This document shows, piece by piece, positions 21,001 to 31,774 of a stretch of DNA of 62,759 bases. Below the pieces are notes generated by a model. The model had not been told where the DNA came from. It saw only the letters and a list, made by a program, of their open reading frames with translations, and did no database searches. This DNA is from Paulinella micropora (taxonomy: Eukaryota > Cercozoa > Imbricatea > Euglyphida): the NCBI GenBank assembly GCA_009731375.1, contig BJOX01000187.1, positions 739,924 through 802,682 on the forward strand. The letters are read 5' to 3'. The translations under genes and the position numbers were made by a program. Each line of letters starts with the position of its first letter. The stretch's first letter is position 1.

Positions 21001-23546
21001 ACGTGGGAATACGCTTCGCAGATGTACGTGAGCTCCGCACGGTCAAAGGCCTTGCGGATGTCAGTGGAGAAGATGATAAGCGTCTTTATATTGCCAGTAA
21101 TCTTGGGGGCTGCCCGTAAGTCGGCCAGCATCAACCGAAGCACCATGTTCCATTCATCACACCCGCTCACAGTCGTTGTGTTGGCCTTGGAGGTCTTCCG
21201 GATACATCCTGTGTGGAGCTTGAAAGACTCGACCCGGAACGTGACGAGTTTTTCGTAGAGATTAAGGATCGCGTTCGATACAGTGATCCCCCGCCAATCA
21301 GTCACGTTTGCGCCTGTCCCCGTCCCTTTCCAGATCTGGCTGAGGATCCCCGGCTTCCAGTCCTTTGGTAGTCGCTTCTCCTTCCAGCAGTGGGAGAGAA
21401 AGGATCCCAATTGAATCTTCGCATCCTGCGAGAGGAGTCTGAAGATGGCAGGAGGGATACCGTCTTCTCCTGGGGCAGGACCCTTTTTTGCCTGGATGGC
21501 GTGCTCCAGCTCTCCCAGCGAGAAAGGTCGACGAGCCAGTTCGAGAGCCTGATCCCGGGTAAGGGGCGGGGGGAGGCATTTGAAGATAGTGACGAATTGT
21601 TTGACACGGTCCCCGGGAATACGAGATTCCTGGAACGGTCCGATGAGGTGGGGGCGTCCATTGGAGTCTCGGGGTGGGGACGACCGCAGCTTTTCCCACT
21701 CTCGAATCTTTTGGAGCCGACCCACCCTCCTTAGTACCGCCCACTTTGCTAGGCGGTCTGCACACTCGTTAAGCCGAAAAGTCCACTCGAAGCTCTGCTC
21801 TTGGTGGGACTTGACCCAGTGGAACGAGATCGGAGCCGACTGAGTGTGGAAGCGAAAGATGGCGTCCCATAGGGGGGGCTTCGCACGCTGCTTAAACAGT
21901 TCATGGGCCTCCCCCTCCAGATTCGCGTCCGTTAGGGCCCGGTAGTCGGTGAAGATATGAACTCGCCGGGGTCTCCATTTCATCTCTCTAATGTATTGGA
22001 GGCCACCTGCCATCACTGCCAGTACTTCTTGTTCTCCACTAGAGGCTGGGTTGTCTGCATTGCCGTAGATAGCGATAATCTCATTATTGTAGAACAGGAA
22101 CGCCCCGAAGCCCGCAGCGTTGCCATGTTCGGGAAAACAGGATCCGTCAGGAACGAGGATAGCGTCATATGGGGACAGGGACCCCGGAGACAGCTCGTCC
22201 GGCTGGTCAAGCCGCGGGGCCAGGCGATAGATAGGAAACCGCTGTTTGAACTCATCGGGGAGCGAACTTAGACGTAGAGCATAAGCATTCGATTGGAGTC
22301 TGATGATAAGGCCCCGGGTGTCATCTCCATTAGGAAGGTGGATACCCAGGTACTCCCAGGCTTCAGCTTCTAGGAACTCCAAAAGCTGGGGGACTAAGTC
22401 AACGGGCGGAGCAGTATACTCGTCTTGGAGAGGAAGGTTTGCGGTCGCCCACCTCTTGAGCTCACTGGAGTTACGGTTCGGTCTTCGTTCGCTATCATCC
22501 TCCGGCGGGAACTGCACTGAGTACTGGCGGAGAGACGGTGCCGTGTGGGCGCTTAAGAGGGAACGCATCCGCTCCACCTCCGCCTGTAGAGCAGCCTCAG
22601 CATCGGTCTGGATGACAGCTTCCGTCTCACTGGGAACGAGGGGAAGGGGGTCAGGATTCGCATTTCCCCGGAAGACCAGGTTAGTAAATTGTCCCCTGTC
22701 GATAGTATCCCCCGGTTTGAGGATCGGCGCCCGAAGCCTGTCACTTCCTAGAAGGAGCTCCCGCTGATTATATTTGGAGTCCTCTGGAGGGATCCACAGT
22801 TTCGCCCCGGACCCCATCACTTGGTGGAGTCGGCGCTCCTCGTCTGCCTGATCAGAGACCCGGGTGCGGTAGAGGTCTGCATAATGTTCCTGGAGAGTCT
22901 CTGGCGGGGGAGTCTCCATGGCTGAGTCCGTCTGGACCCGGAGGAGAAATTTGTGCTGGTTCCGGTCGAAGGCTTGGTTGTGTCGGAGCCTATTCGGTCT
23001 CTTGACCTCCCTCTTGGCGCGCTTGATATCTTCGAGACGGGAATTAATCTTGCGTCTGGCCTTGGCAAGGATCTTCAGTGCGTCCGGTAGAAGAAATGAC
23101 ATCTCTAGCGGGTCACTCGACCGTGGTTCTTCCAGGATTTGCCCGACCAGATCCCCTTCCATTCGTAACGTATGGCAAATGTTCAGCCAGAGCCTGGTTA
23201 AATGAGATCCGGGATCCCTCGGGACTTGTCGTTGGAGGCCCCGCGTGATGGACTGCAGTGCGGTTAACATACGGGGTACCTTGGTTATCTTCCGTCTGGA
23301 CTTAGGAGGTCTGGGATTCCGCCTGCTCAGCGGTGGTGGAGCCGGCTGGGCATCCTGGTATCCAATCGGCAGGGCTGGGATAGGGGCACTAGGAGGAGCA
23401 GCGTCGACCCTCGGAGGCCCGACAGCTTCCGCAGCTTGGATGGCCTGCTTCAACGCGGCTTGGGGGGGCTGGGCCATCTGTATGCTCGCCGCCATACTCT
23501 GCTGGAAACAGTCCTGCTGAGCCTGTGTCCACCTCTTGGGTTCCAC
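18090..23546 (-). CDS. Retrotransposon polyprotein: RNase H, RT, zinc finger, nuclease-like
   Basis: Replication protein of the non-LTR element, 1818 residues from the first GTG of the frame; the frame is also open further upstream, so the real start is earlier. A proline- and basic-rich N-terminus comes first. RNase H follows at about 460-600: Asp in VPDGSCFPEHG (about 466), Glu in EQEVLAVMAGG (about 504), Asp in HIFTDYRALTDAN (about 533) and Asp in LNECADRLAKWA (about 596), so the DEDD set is complete. RT is at about 670-1050: motif A STDIRKAFDRAE (about 828), motif B GIPQGGSLSPG (about 894), motif C KFADDNWAAIGGD (about 956). A CPYGCKVTGSISHYLL finger lies near 1509. Then KIDLLVTATRR with VTLVDYTTRED (about 1630) and YDHRYLPLEEA (about 1730) resemble the C-terminal restriction-like endonuclease of R2-type elements. 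The stop is TAG. The finger and nuclease assignments are inference. The RT and RNase H residues are directly visible, and there is no internal stop. Confidence 0.88.
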   Translation of the reverse strand: MEPKRWTQAQQDCFQQSMAASIQMAQPPQAALKQAIQAAEAVGPPRVDAAPPSAPIPALPIGYQDAQPAPPPLSRRNPRPPKSRRKITKVPRMLTALQSITRGLQRQVPRDPGSHLTRLWLNICHTLRMEGDLVGQILEEPRSSDPLEMSFLLPDALKILAKARRKINSRLEDIKRAKREVKRPNRLRHNQAFDRNQHKFLLRVQTDSAMETPPPETLQEHYADLYRTRVSDQADEERRLHQVMGSGAKLWIPPEDSKYNQRELLLGSDRLRAPILKPGDTIDRGQFTNLVFRGNANPDPLPLVPSETEAVIQTDAEAALQAEVERMRSLLSAHTAPSLRQYSVQFPPEDDSERRPNRNSSELKRWATANLPLQDEYTAPPVDLVPQLLEFLEAEAWEYLGIHLPNGDDTRGLIIRLQSNAYALRLSSLPDEFKQRFPIYRLAPRLDQPDELSPGSLSPYDAILVPDGSCFPEHGNAAGFGAFLFYNNEIIAIYGNADNPASSGEQEVLAVMAGGLQYIREMKWRPRRVHIFTDYRALTDANLEGEAHELFKQRAKPPLWDAIFRFHTQSAPISFHWVKSHQEQSFEWTFRLNECADRLAKWAVLRRVGRLQKIREWEKLRSSPPRDSNGRPHLIGPFQESRIPGDRVKQFVTIFKCLPPPLTRDQALELARRPFSLGELEHAIQAKKGPAPGEDGIPPAIFRLLSQDAKIQLGSFLSHCWKEKRLPKDWKPGILSQIWKGTGTGANVTDWRGITVSNAILNLYEKLVTFRVESFKLHTGCIRKTSKANTTTVSGCDEWNMVLRLMLADLRAAPKITGNIKTLIIFSTDIRKAFDRAELTYICEAYSHVVAQEQEFPEMFAFLRHRFKDSPLKLKTPDISGKTVILPEEILRSRGIPQGGSLSPGTYGVLDEYITRLCPAQQFMPAGYRFYDGTDRDRSQNTSVYPLRPPLTADHKFADDNWAAIGGDGPPEQYFPEAQKGFSLLYTQLRAARQICAAEKCSVICLVSEVGKGVYAVPISLSAPGRGSSRGPTKIRNRSAFEVFRSLGLHTDGNNNPQIQRDYAIAKFVATARMIHSLDLSLARKRKALISLLTSSLDFSFGWTPFPQKLLRELDTAFRDHIRETLQLSHQEIPNAVLYGPIGAGGGFGLHQFSTRYYPRNFTVFIKCLLSTDPYVQNAVDAHLRLAWDYYFPRNVDLCPQRPPLRGRRTASSGSRTQQPPSTRFLFRWAGDGGPRPPPIYPPLHPPDIWRMHSVFHGVEAPTDCIIPAFYPRFVNAMNRGALKDEAPMPEDINKQCPKLPDPPDQPFLGWQGHLHLIKEDRRDGLMVLHWIRACRALGIGINPRIPPGHVSDSSWPEGRQQQSDAEHSLAQFREAYDVPPARIEWDALEIPVVISVTNFLTKETVAPGTVDQAIALVKKNWASYNLWKLRQRCSEDANKLKAAPRFGLTWGIRSEIRKPFQAITNQFLQPNGGLSVREVAIVLKCQLDVWPTPARISTVISKGATSTSCPYGCKVTGSISHYLLSKSSFHSEALKSLLDQRHSKCRQWIRSCLERLDNDDGIAPDRKVFVIGEEGAFPRPRQDSPPPSVDEVLPVPEGAPPPSDQAPPSAFAHPAAQVMVDMAGPGFSHKIDLLVTATRRSNHVTLVDYTTREDQWLVREDDSCLPTRQSPEERRDTWDRDGHRISPPYRPKDPNAFRGEDPPNTWPAIPWKSRQAWGYNPRAIYDHRYLPLEEAIQMQSIGGRPMTTNLLVIAMGARGYISQTSFDDLCLHFSKNIAQRIYQGLTKICHEHIIQSWNFLHHFPAGAPPDPPFRPPQ

Positions 23547-24397
23547 TAATGGCGGTGGGGGGGACCCCGAGACCGCCGGAGCGACATTAACTTCAGGCCT
23601 AGCTTCTCTCCCAACCAGGCTAAGGGAAGATGGAAGGGGAAGAGGGGAATCTGTTAGCGAGGGGGGGGGGGATAGCCGACTCTATGATCTCCTCCACCGC
23701 GGAAGGGAGGGGCGGTGGGCCCAGGGTAGGATCCCAACTCCCAGGCGGGGAGGAGGGAGGAGAGTCAACCGGAATGTCTTGCGGCAGGGAGTGATGCTCC
23801 AGCCGAGCGCGGGCAATGTCGATTCGGGCTTGGATCCAGAGTTGCGGGGGGGGGGGAATCCAAACGGTGAGACGCGATGGACTCGACCAGCCGCTCTTCT
23901 CGACTGAGGTGCGACAGTGCAGCAATTGCGTCCTCCTCGTCATCACTGCCTGTTCCTGGCAACACATTATCCTCGGGGAAATCCAGCGGGTGATCGCCCG
24001 CTTGGGATCCCCATAGGAGGACGCCGACAGCAATCCACGCGGAGGCCTTGGCAACAACCGAGTCGGATCGAAAATATTCTTCAGGGCCATATGGTGCATC
24101 AGGGGTGGAGAGCTCCAGGAGACCATCCCTGGCCCCGACATCTATAAAAAGCAAGGTGAGCCGCAGGATGGCCCTGAGACGTTTGTAGTGCACAGCGGGC
24201 AGGGTGATGCCAAGGGGGCCGATGAAGCGAGGCGCGTGATCCCACTCCGTAGTCGAAGACCTGAAGCGGGATGTGTGATGGAGCAGGATACGGCCCTTGA
24301 TTCCCTGTGCCCGAACAATAAGCACACGTGGGAGGCGACGCTGGACGTATCTAAGAACCCGGGCGGAGGAAAGTGCATGCCATGAGTTGAGGAGCAT
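23547..24397 (-). pseudogene. Upstream coding part of the retrotransposon, split by C runs
   Basis: An ATG at 24395-24397 opens a frame rich in Asp, Glu and hydrophobic residues (for example TPDAPYGPEEYFRSD and SDDEEDAIAALSHLSREER). At the C11 run near 23853 the plausible reading moves to another frame (QLWIQARIDIARARLEHHS, then PSAVEEIIESAI). At the C11 run near 23661 it moves again into the frame that leads without a stop into the 1818-residue ORF. So this is probably the N-terminal part of one long ORF, or a separate ORF1, with homopolymer length errors or mutations. I recognise no domain. Confidence 0.6.
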
Positions 24398-24450
24398 GAG
24401 GCTCCCATCCTAGACGATGGATTCCAACGCCTTGGTGGTCCTCTCTGCTA

Positions 24451-26720
24451 GGCGGGTAGTTAGTTTCTAGAAATATATCAATTTGATCGAGCCCGTGTCT
24501 GGTTCAGTTTCCTTCTGTCTAAATAAAGACCAAGTGTCTGAAGTACAGAATGGAACCCCTCCCCCGGCAACCTGGTAAAGTTACAGCGGATTATGGAGCC
24601 TTGGTGGTGCTTCGTCTGCGTGGGCTCGGAGCTGGAGCTATGCTTCAAGCTGTGCAAACCGCAATAGGGGGGAGGTAAAGTCTTGGCAGGGAATCGGCGT
24701 GGGGGTGTTCTTCGGCTACCGTGATGATGGCGGCAAAAGTCCAGCAGTGCTAGGCTGGGGAACATTTTTGCTTTGAGACACTGTGATCAGACTCTTAGTT
24801 GCTCGGTTCGAGCATTCGTCAGACTCTTTAGTTCCTTGGGGTTGAGAACCCAGTGGCGTCGACAAAAGAATTTTGAAATGTTGTTTGGCATTTCACCGAA
24901 GCAGGTGACATGCAAAGTGGTGGTGAGAGAGTGACAGGAGGGACCCAGCCAAAAGTGGGCGCAGTCGCCAAAAGGTGGGCTCAGTCCTCAGAAGTCCTGC
25001 ACAACAAAGAACCGGTAGGTTACTCATCACAAATGTGGGCGACAAGGAAGAAACTTTGAGTGGTCCTTGTCGTTATGTGTGGCATGTTGGCTACACTAGC
25101 AAGAGGTGTGGCAGCCCCCCATCAAGGGCGACACCTGAGAACATGTAAAATGTTTAAGGACAATAAGGGAGTGCATGCAAGCACAAATGACTTGTTCGTT
25201 TGCCATGTTGGGCAAAAAGTTGTTGACAAATTTACCGGTGGTTCCGGACATTTTTTCCAAAAGTTGGCTGGGCAGCAGGTGGTGCTGTCTGCTGGTTTCG
25301 GCTCTTTCGTGGACAGTAGTTGATGCTGAGGACAGGTGAGCTGTGGGACAGTTTAGGGACCTTATGGGCCTCGTTTTCTACGGTTTTGGCGCAGTGGTTT
25401 GGACATTTAAAGGACTTAGTTGGTCATGGTTGGACTTTGGGAAGTGAAGGAGGAAAATGTTGTTGTTCATGGTCATTGGGTTGAGTTTTAGACGGTGACG
25501 TTCAGTATTATTATTTGCAAAGGTGTTGGCCAGGTGGTATGTATGTTTTAGTGAGCAGCCTTCGGTTTTGGGCGACGGTTGCACGTTGAGTTTTCCTTGT
25601 TGCATTCGGACAGTGGCATGGGACGTTAAGCTATGAAGACTGGTTATTAAGCAGGGGGGAGTGTGGAAGATTTGTTCCTTTTCTTTTGTTTGTGCTTCGA
25701 CGTGGCTCTTGTGTAGTCTGGGAAGCAGGAGGGCGGCTAGTCGTCGTTTGTTGTAGCAGTGGGGACGTAGGGGGAGACCGTCATAAGACATGGAAATTGT
25801 TTTTGTTTTTTTTGTTCCTTTTGGGACGGGACAGTTGTTGCTCTTTCTCTCCTCTCTCCTCTCTCTCTCTCTCTCTCTCTGACATGCTAGCGTAGGGCAA
25901 GGACCCTTGGACCCTTTTTGTATTGCTCAGTTCATTTTTCTTCTCTCTTACATTATGGGATAATAAGTTAGGGGGACATATATGTTTGTGTGAAATCATA
26001 CATATATGTCTGGTTTGGTTTCAACTTGGCTAACTGCGATTGTCGATTGCATTTATGTCGTAGTTGTTGATGTGAACATGGTGTGTGTTATTTCTATGTT
26101 TGGTGGAGGAGACATACTCAATATGTGAAGAAGTTTGTTTGTTGTGCTTATGTGTTGCTATATTGCCGAACTCCACTGGAGACGTATGATAGCTCACTTG
26201 CTCATTTCGTTATATTTTCTAATAGTTTGTTCGTTGTGCTTGTCAGCATCTCGTCCATTTACTTGGTTGTGTTCGCGACACTGTTGAGCATACATTAATG
26301 TATTTGACGTTGACATATACATATATGTATCTTCATAATTTGCGTGTTGGTCATTTTCCGTGCGAATTGTATGGATTGCTCATGTATGTGATATTAACAG
26401 TGATGTTGATGTGCTTATTGCTTAACGTTGTGTTTAAGGTGTTGCTGTTTGAATTGTGACCATATTTTATTAATTAACTTGTTTGACTGTTGTCTGGCTT
26501 TATGATATTTACTATGTTGGCGGGGGGTGCTCATATCGGCCGCTATTCCTAAATAGGGGGGGCTATGGACAAATTTGTTAATATAGTATTTAGTCATATC
26601 GGCCTATACATGTTGTACATAGGTATTAATAGTTCTGGTTCTGGTGGCAGTCAGTTCCTTCATAGGAATGATCATTGCTTTACCTTTTATACTCAGCCGT
26701 ATTTCCTTTATTTAAGTTTA
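24451..26720 (+). repeat. 2.26-kb tandem unit, copy C
   Basis: The array resumes at GGCGGGTAGTTAG. It has the older variant AATATATCAATTTGATCG near 24471, similar to copy A, and CCTTGGGGTTG near 24834, shared only with copy E. Confidence 0.95.
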
Positions 26721-27428
26721 GGCGGGTAGTTAGTTTCTAGTAATTTGATCGAGCCCGTGTCTGGTTCAGTTTCCTTCTGTCTAAATAAAGACCAAGTGTC
26801 TGAAGTACAGAATGGGAACCCCTCCCCCGGCAACCTGGTAAAGTTACAACGGATTATGGAGCCTTGGTGGTGCTTCGTCTGCGTGGGCTCGGAGCTGGAG
26901 CTATGCTTCAAGCTGTGCAAACCGCAATAGGGGGGAGGTAAAGTCTTGGCAGGGAATCGGCGTGGGGGTGTTCTTCGGCTACCGTGATGATGGCGGCAAA
27001 AGTCCAGCAGTGCTAGGCTGGGGAACATTTTTGCTTTGAGACACTGTGATCAGACTCTTAGTTGCTCGGTTCGAGCATTCGTCAGACTCTTTAGTTCCGT
27101 GGGGTTGAGAACCCAGTGGCGTCGACAAAAGAATTTTGAAATGTTGTTTGGCATTTCACCGAAGCAGGTGACATGCAAAGTGGTGGTGAGAGAGTGACAG
27201 GAGGGACCCAGCCAAAAGTGGGCGCAGTCGCCAAAAGGTGGGCTCAGTCCTCAGAAGTCCTGCACAACAAAGAACCGGTAGGTTACTCATCACAAATGTG
27301 GGCGACAAGGAAGAAACTTTGAGTGGTCCTTGTCGTTATGTGTGGCATGTTGGCTACACTAGCAAGAGGTGTGGCAGCCCCCCATCAAGGGCGACACCTG
27401 AGAACATGTAAAATGTTTAAGGACAATA
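26721..27428 (+). repeat. 2.26-kb tandem unit, copy D (truncated)
   Basis: Starts with the standard GGCGGGTAGTTAG and runs about 700 bp before being cut after GTTTAAGGACAATA by transposon element 1. Confidence 0.95.
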
Positions 27429-27545
27429 TAACAACCAATTCGGACAAACAGTATAGGCTTGGTTTTTACCAAATTTCAGGCTATTTTGACTATTTTTGCA
27501 AGGTATTGAAATCAACAGAAATCATCACGATTTCATGAAGTGACG
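27429..27545. repeat. Outer terminal repeat, left end of element 1
   Basis: Holds the family terminal motif AATTCGGACAA at 27437-27447. At 27493-27537 it holds a block whose inverse, with 2 or 3 mismatches, lies at about 41168-41214. Confidence 0.75.
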
Positions 27546-28407
27546 CAATTGTTTGCAGCTTCTTAGCAGAAATACGCATGAGCGCATTACACACTCGTCC
27601 CGCTCATCTGCAGCCACATTCCCTTCCTCCCTCCTCCCCCCCCCCCTCTTCTGGTGGTCGGGTGTCGAGCGATCGCCGCTAAGTCAATAAACCAAAGTCA
27701 AAACTAAATATAATTGATTTTTCCTCTTGTTTTACTCTTAAAGCAAAATAGAAAAACAGATTTGCCACCGTTGCGCATTTTGACAGATAAAATTTGGACT
27801 TCAGTAAAAATTTTGGAAGAAATCGGACGGATTTCAGGTTATGTTACTTAATAAACACTAAGTCAAGTATAGACACTCAAAATGAATGGAAAACTAGTTT
27901 TTAATACATAAAAACATTAGTATTACAAAATAAAGAAACATAATATAAAACATTTTATGAACAACTGACCACCGACAGCAGTAAGAGGGGGGGGAGGGGG
28001 GGGTGTTGCTCTCAAAAATGCGACTGTCACAGCAGCTGAAAATGTGGTTTTGTATTTAGTTGTAAGAGTAAAGCAAGATAAATAATGAATTCTATTTATT
28101 TTTGACTTTAGTTCGTTGACTTAGCGGCGCGGCGCGACAGCTTGACACCCGACCAACCGGGTGGGCGGGGCTTGGACGTGGCGACAGGCTGGCGGGACGA
28201 TGACGCGTATTTGCGGCAAGCCGCTGCAGTCGATTGCATCACAAAAGGGAAAAGCAAAATGAAAACATGTTGAATGAACACTAGCAGCAGGATTGTCAAT
28301 GCACACCCGGGGCCCGACCACCGACAGCCCCCCCCCCCCGGGGGGGGGGGCGGGGTTGGTGATAAATCAGTCAATCGCCCCTGTGCAACTCCGCAGAGCC
28401 GCTGCAA
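27546..28407. repeat. Subterminal region of element 1, left
   Basis: No gene. It holds a diverged direct copy (27644-27770) of the module found at 40922-41050, then a 107-bp block (27818-27924) identical and in the same orientation to 41061-41167. Next come a G run near 27987 and the 299-bp inverted module 28033-28331. It ends in a C run joined to a G run at about 28328-28350. Confidence 0.8.
28033..28331. repeat. Inverted module, left copy (299 bp)
   Basis: Reverse complement of 40752-41050 with few differences. It contains the GGTTGGTCGGGTGTCAAGC, CGCGCCGCGCCGC and GCGGCTTGCCGCAAATACGC sequences on the complementary strand. Confidence 0.9.
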
Positions 28408-28951
28408 TCAACGTCGTTGGTTCATGGCTAAAGTAGCCATGGCAAAATTGAGCCACTTGTCAGCAGCCGACTCTTGCCCCGCCGCAGAACGATTGGCGGC
28501 AAACTGAAAAGCCTGAGACAAGTGATCAACGTACCCAGAACCTCCCCCGCCTCCTCCCCATCCTTGTCCTCCTCCTCCTCCTCCTTGTCCTCCTCCTTGT
28601 CCTCCTCCCCATCCTTGTCCTCCTCCTCCCCATCCTTGTCCTCTTCCTCCTCCCCATCCTCCTCCTCGTCCTTCTCCCCATCCTCCTCCTGGTCCTGCAC
28701 GTCCCTGTCCTCCTCCTCTTGATCCTCCTCCGACTACTCCTGCAAACTTCTTCTTCTTTCTCGGACGTTCTACTTCTTCCTCCTCGTCATCTTCCTCATC
28801 ATTCTCCGACTCTTCCTGATTCTCCTCTTCCTGCAACTTCTTCGTCTTATTGGTCTTCTTCTTCTTTTTCTTCTTCTTCTCGTTCTCTGCCTGGTCCTTC
28901 TTCTCCTCAGCCTTGCCTTTCTTATCTTTCTTTCCCTTATTCATGGACCTC

Positions 28952-28982
<31 letters not shown>

Positions 28983-30602
28983 CTTCTTCTTCTTCTTCTT
29001 TTTCTTCTTCTTCTTCTTCTTCTTCTTCTTCTTCTTCTTCTTTTCCTCGTTCTCCACCTTGCATTTCTTCTGAGTCTCCTTCTTAGACTTGATTTTCTTC
29101 AACTTCTTTTTGGGTGTTTCTTCCTCCTCTTCCTCTTCTTCTTCTTCTTCTTCTTCTTCTTCTTCTTCTTCTCGTTCTTCTTGAGCGCTTTCTGGATCAA
29201 ATCATTCACGAGTGAAATCCTATAAAAAAGAAAAGAAAAAAGAAGGAAAAGGAAAAGAAAGAAAGAACCAAAGAAAAATATGAGATATATAGATGGAGAT
29301 ATAGATAGACAAACAGATAGGCAGATATAGATCTACCAATGAATCGATAGATAGATCAATACGAAAAAACAAAAAACCTTGGATTTGGACGGATCTCCAG
29401 ACGCAAGCTTACCTGCACCTATGTAAATGCATCATTTATATTTTGGTTGTATTTACGTCACGTAACCGTTTGTTTGACCTTTGTGTTTTGTTTTTTTTGT
29501 GAGGAAGCTGGAGCTTTTGCAGGCTGAGCCTTGGCTACCCACTGCTCCGTTGCAGTGTCCTGGTCAGCATCCTGCCCCGTCGGAATGGCGTTCGCCAAGT
29601 CTCCCTCCTTCAAACTCTCTATATATGTATAAAGTAATAAACATCCTGATACTACCACAGACGCAAAAGACTAACAAAAAGAATGTTGACCATATTTCGT
29701 CTTGCGAGCCCTGTCCTGGGGGCGAAAGAGCGCCTTCCAAAGATCTTTCTTGTTAAACTTGCGGAGTAAGGGCGGATCGGTTGGGTTGTTCACATATGGG
29801 ACAAGCAAGGGGTTTATATCCTTTTCCCATGAAAGGGAAGGCGCCTTCAGCATTTTGGAATGCTGCGCGTTAAGCATGTAAAAGTTCATAAATTGAACGC
29901 TCGGTGGAGGAGGATTTTCTTCCCCCTCCTCGTTGTCAAAGTTTCTGACCGCTAGGATAGACCTTCCAGAGGCTATAGTAGCAACAAAACATATTAGAAA
30001 TGAAACAGAAGTTAGGCAACTAACAGTGGTCTTGGCGTGCCTCCATCCAACCTTCAGGTGGAAAACCAACCTGTTTGCAGAATTAATATTATTTTAGAAC
30101 TTCTGATCTTAGTGAAAAGTGATTATTACCCTGGGGCGTAGGCCGTTTCGCCCTCGCAAGTTTCAACTTTTTTCGCTTCGCTCAGCTCTAGATCGTTGTA
30201 AGCCTTTAGCTTCACCCCCTTGACTACCACCGATTCTCTGATCTTGTTGTTCTCAGTCGTATGTTTGATTATGATGCTAACAAACCATAGGAGCAAACAA
30301 CGACATTGCTCCCTGCCTCCACGGAAAACGAAGGAGAAGAAGAAGAAGGAGGAGGGGGAAGAGGAGGAGGAGGAGGAGAAGAAGAAGAAGAAGAAGAAGA
30401 AGAAGAAGAAGAAGAAGAAGAAGAAGAAGAAGAAGAAGAAAGAAGAAGAACAAAGAAGAAGAAGAAGAAGAAGAAGAAGAAGAAGAAGAAGAAGAAGAAG
30501 AAGAAGAAAAAGAAGAAGAAGAACGAAAGAAAAAGAAGAAGAAGAAGAAGAAGAAAAAGAAGAGGAAGAACGAAAGAAAAAGAAGAAGAGGAAGACGAAG
30601 AA

Positions 30603-30637
<35 letters not shown>

Positions 30638-30886
30638 ACAACAACAACAACAACAACAAGAACAACAAGAACAACAAGAACAGAAGAAGAAGAAGAAGAA
30701 GAAGAAGAAGAAGAAGAAGAAGAAGAAGAAGAAGAAGAAGAAGAAGAAGAACAACAACAACAACAACACAAGAAGAAGAAGAAGAAGAAGAAGAAGAAGA
30801 AGAAGAAGAAGAAGAAAAGGAGAGACAAGAAGAAGAAGAAGAAGAAGTAGAAGAAGTAGAAGAAGAAGAAGAAAGAAAGAAAGAAA

Positions 30887-30920
<34 letters not shown>

Positions 30921-31020
30921 ATCTATGTATCTGTCTAATAAGATTCTATCTATCTATCTTCTATCTATCTTTCTATCCATCTTTCTATCTATCTTTCTAT
31001 CTATCTATCTATCTATCTAC

Positions 31021-31052
<32 letters not shown>

Positions 31053-31119
31053 CTTCTTCTTCTTCTTCTTCTTTCTTTCTTTCTTTCTTCTTCTTCTTCT
31101 TCTTCTTCTTCTTCTTCTT

Positions 31120-31207
<88 letters not shown>

Positions 31208-31337
31208 AGAAGAAGAATCCATCTATCTATCTAATAATAGAATTATTAGATAAATAGATAGATTCTTCTTCTTCTTCTCTTCTTCTTCTTCTTCTTCTTC
31301 TTCTTCTTCTTCTTTCTCTTTCTTTCTTTTTCTTTTT

Positions 31338-31368
<31 letters not shown>

Positions 31369-31406
31369 TTCTTCTTCCTCTTCTTCTTTTTCTTTCTTTC
31401 TTCTTC

Positions 31407-31442
<36 letters not shown>

Positions 31443-31706
31443 TAAATTGTAGGTAATTTGTAGGTAAATTGTATGTATGATTTTTGCAAAAAAAAATCCA
31501 ATACCTGCAAATATAACAGAGTGTAAAAAAATTTCCCTGCGGGGCAGTGCGCCGCGGCGCCCCAGCCCTACTAAGGGGGGTCGATCAGAGTATCTATCTA
31601 TCTAAGAAGAACAACAACAACAACAAGAACAACAAGAATAACAACAACATCAGAAGAAGAAGAAGAAGAAGAAGAAGAAGAAGAAGAAGAAGAAGAAGAA
31701 GAAGAA

Positions 31707-31774
<68 letters not shown>

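Larger units (their letters stand above)
16902..24450 (-). mobile_element. Non-LTR retrotransposon with RNase H before RT
   Basis: A 7.5-kb insertion splits a 2.26-kb unit: the left flank stops after CAGCCGTATTT and the right flank resumes at GGCGGGTAGTTAG, so about 16 bp of unit sequence are missing. No LTRs, terminal inverted repeats or target duplication are seen. The element lies on the minus strand. Its 5' end is near 24450, followed by an upstream coding part (23547-24397), the main ORF (23546-18090) and about 1.2 kb of 3' region ending near an AATAAA in the last 10 bases (16902-16912). The 3' region includes (CAA)n and a poly-A/G tract at about 17151-17188 on the plus strand. A clean 5' end with a small target deletion suits target-primed insertion. 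Confidence 0.85.

Noticed and set aside
18000-24400. Hammerhead ribozyme core (CTGATGA with GAAA), looked for in the retrotransposon and around 10280
   Set aside because: CTGATGAG occurs near 20274 but no matching GAAA and stem arrangement follows, and none was found near the 10286 hairpin.
30220-31257. Very long frames of E, K, R, S, F and L residues on both strands (also at 34168-35180, 40185-40585, 47929-48201 and 52407-53861)
   Set aside because: They are translations of triplet microsatellites, open in several frames at once and starting at non-ATG codons. Only the poly-Glu part of 40231-40411 continues a frame with homology on both sides.
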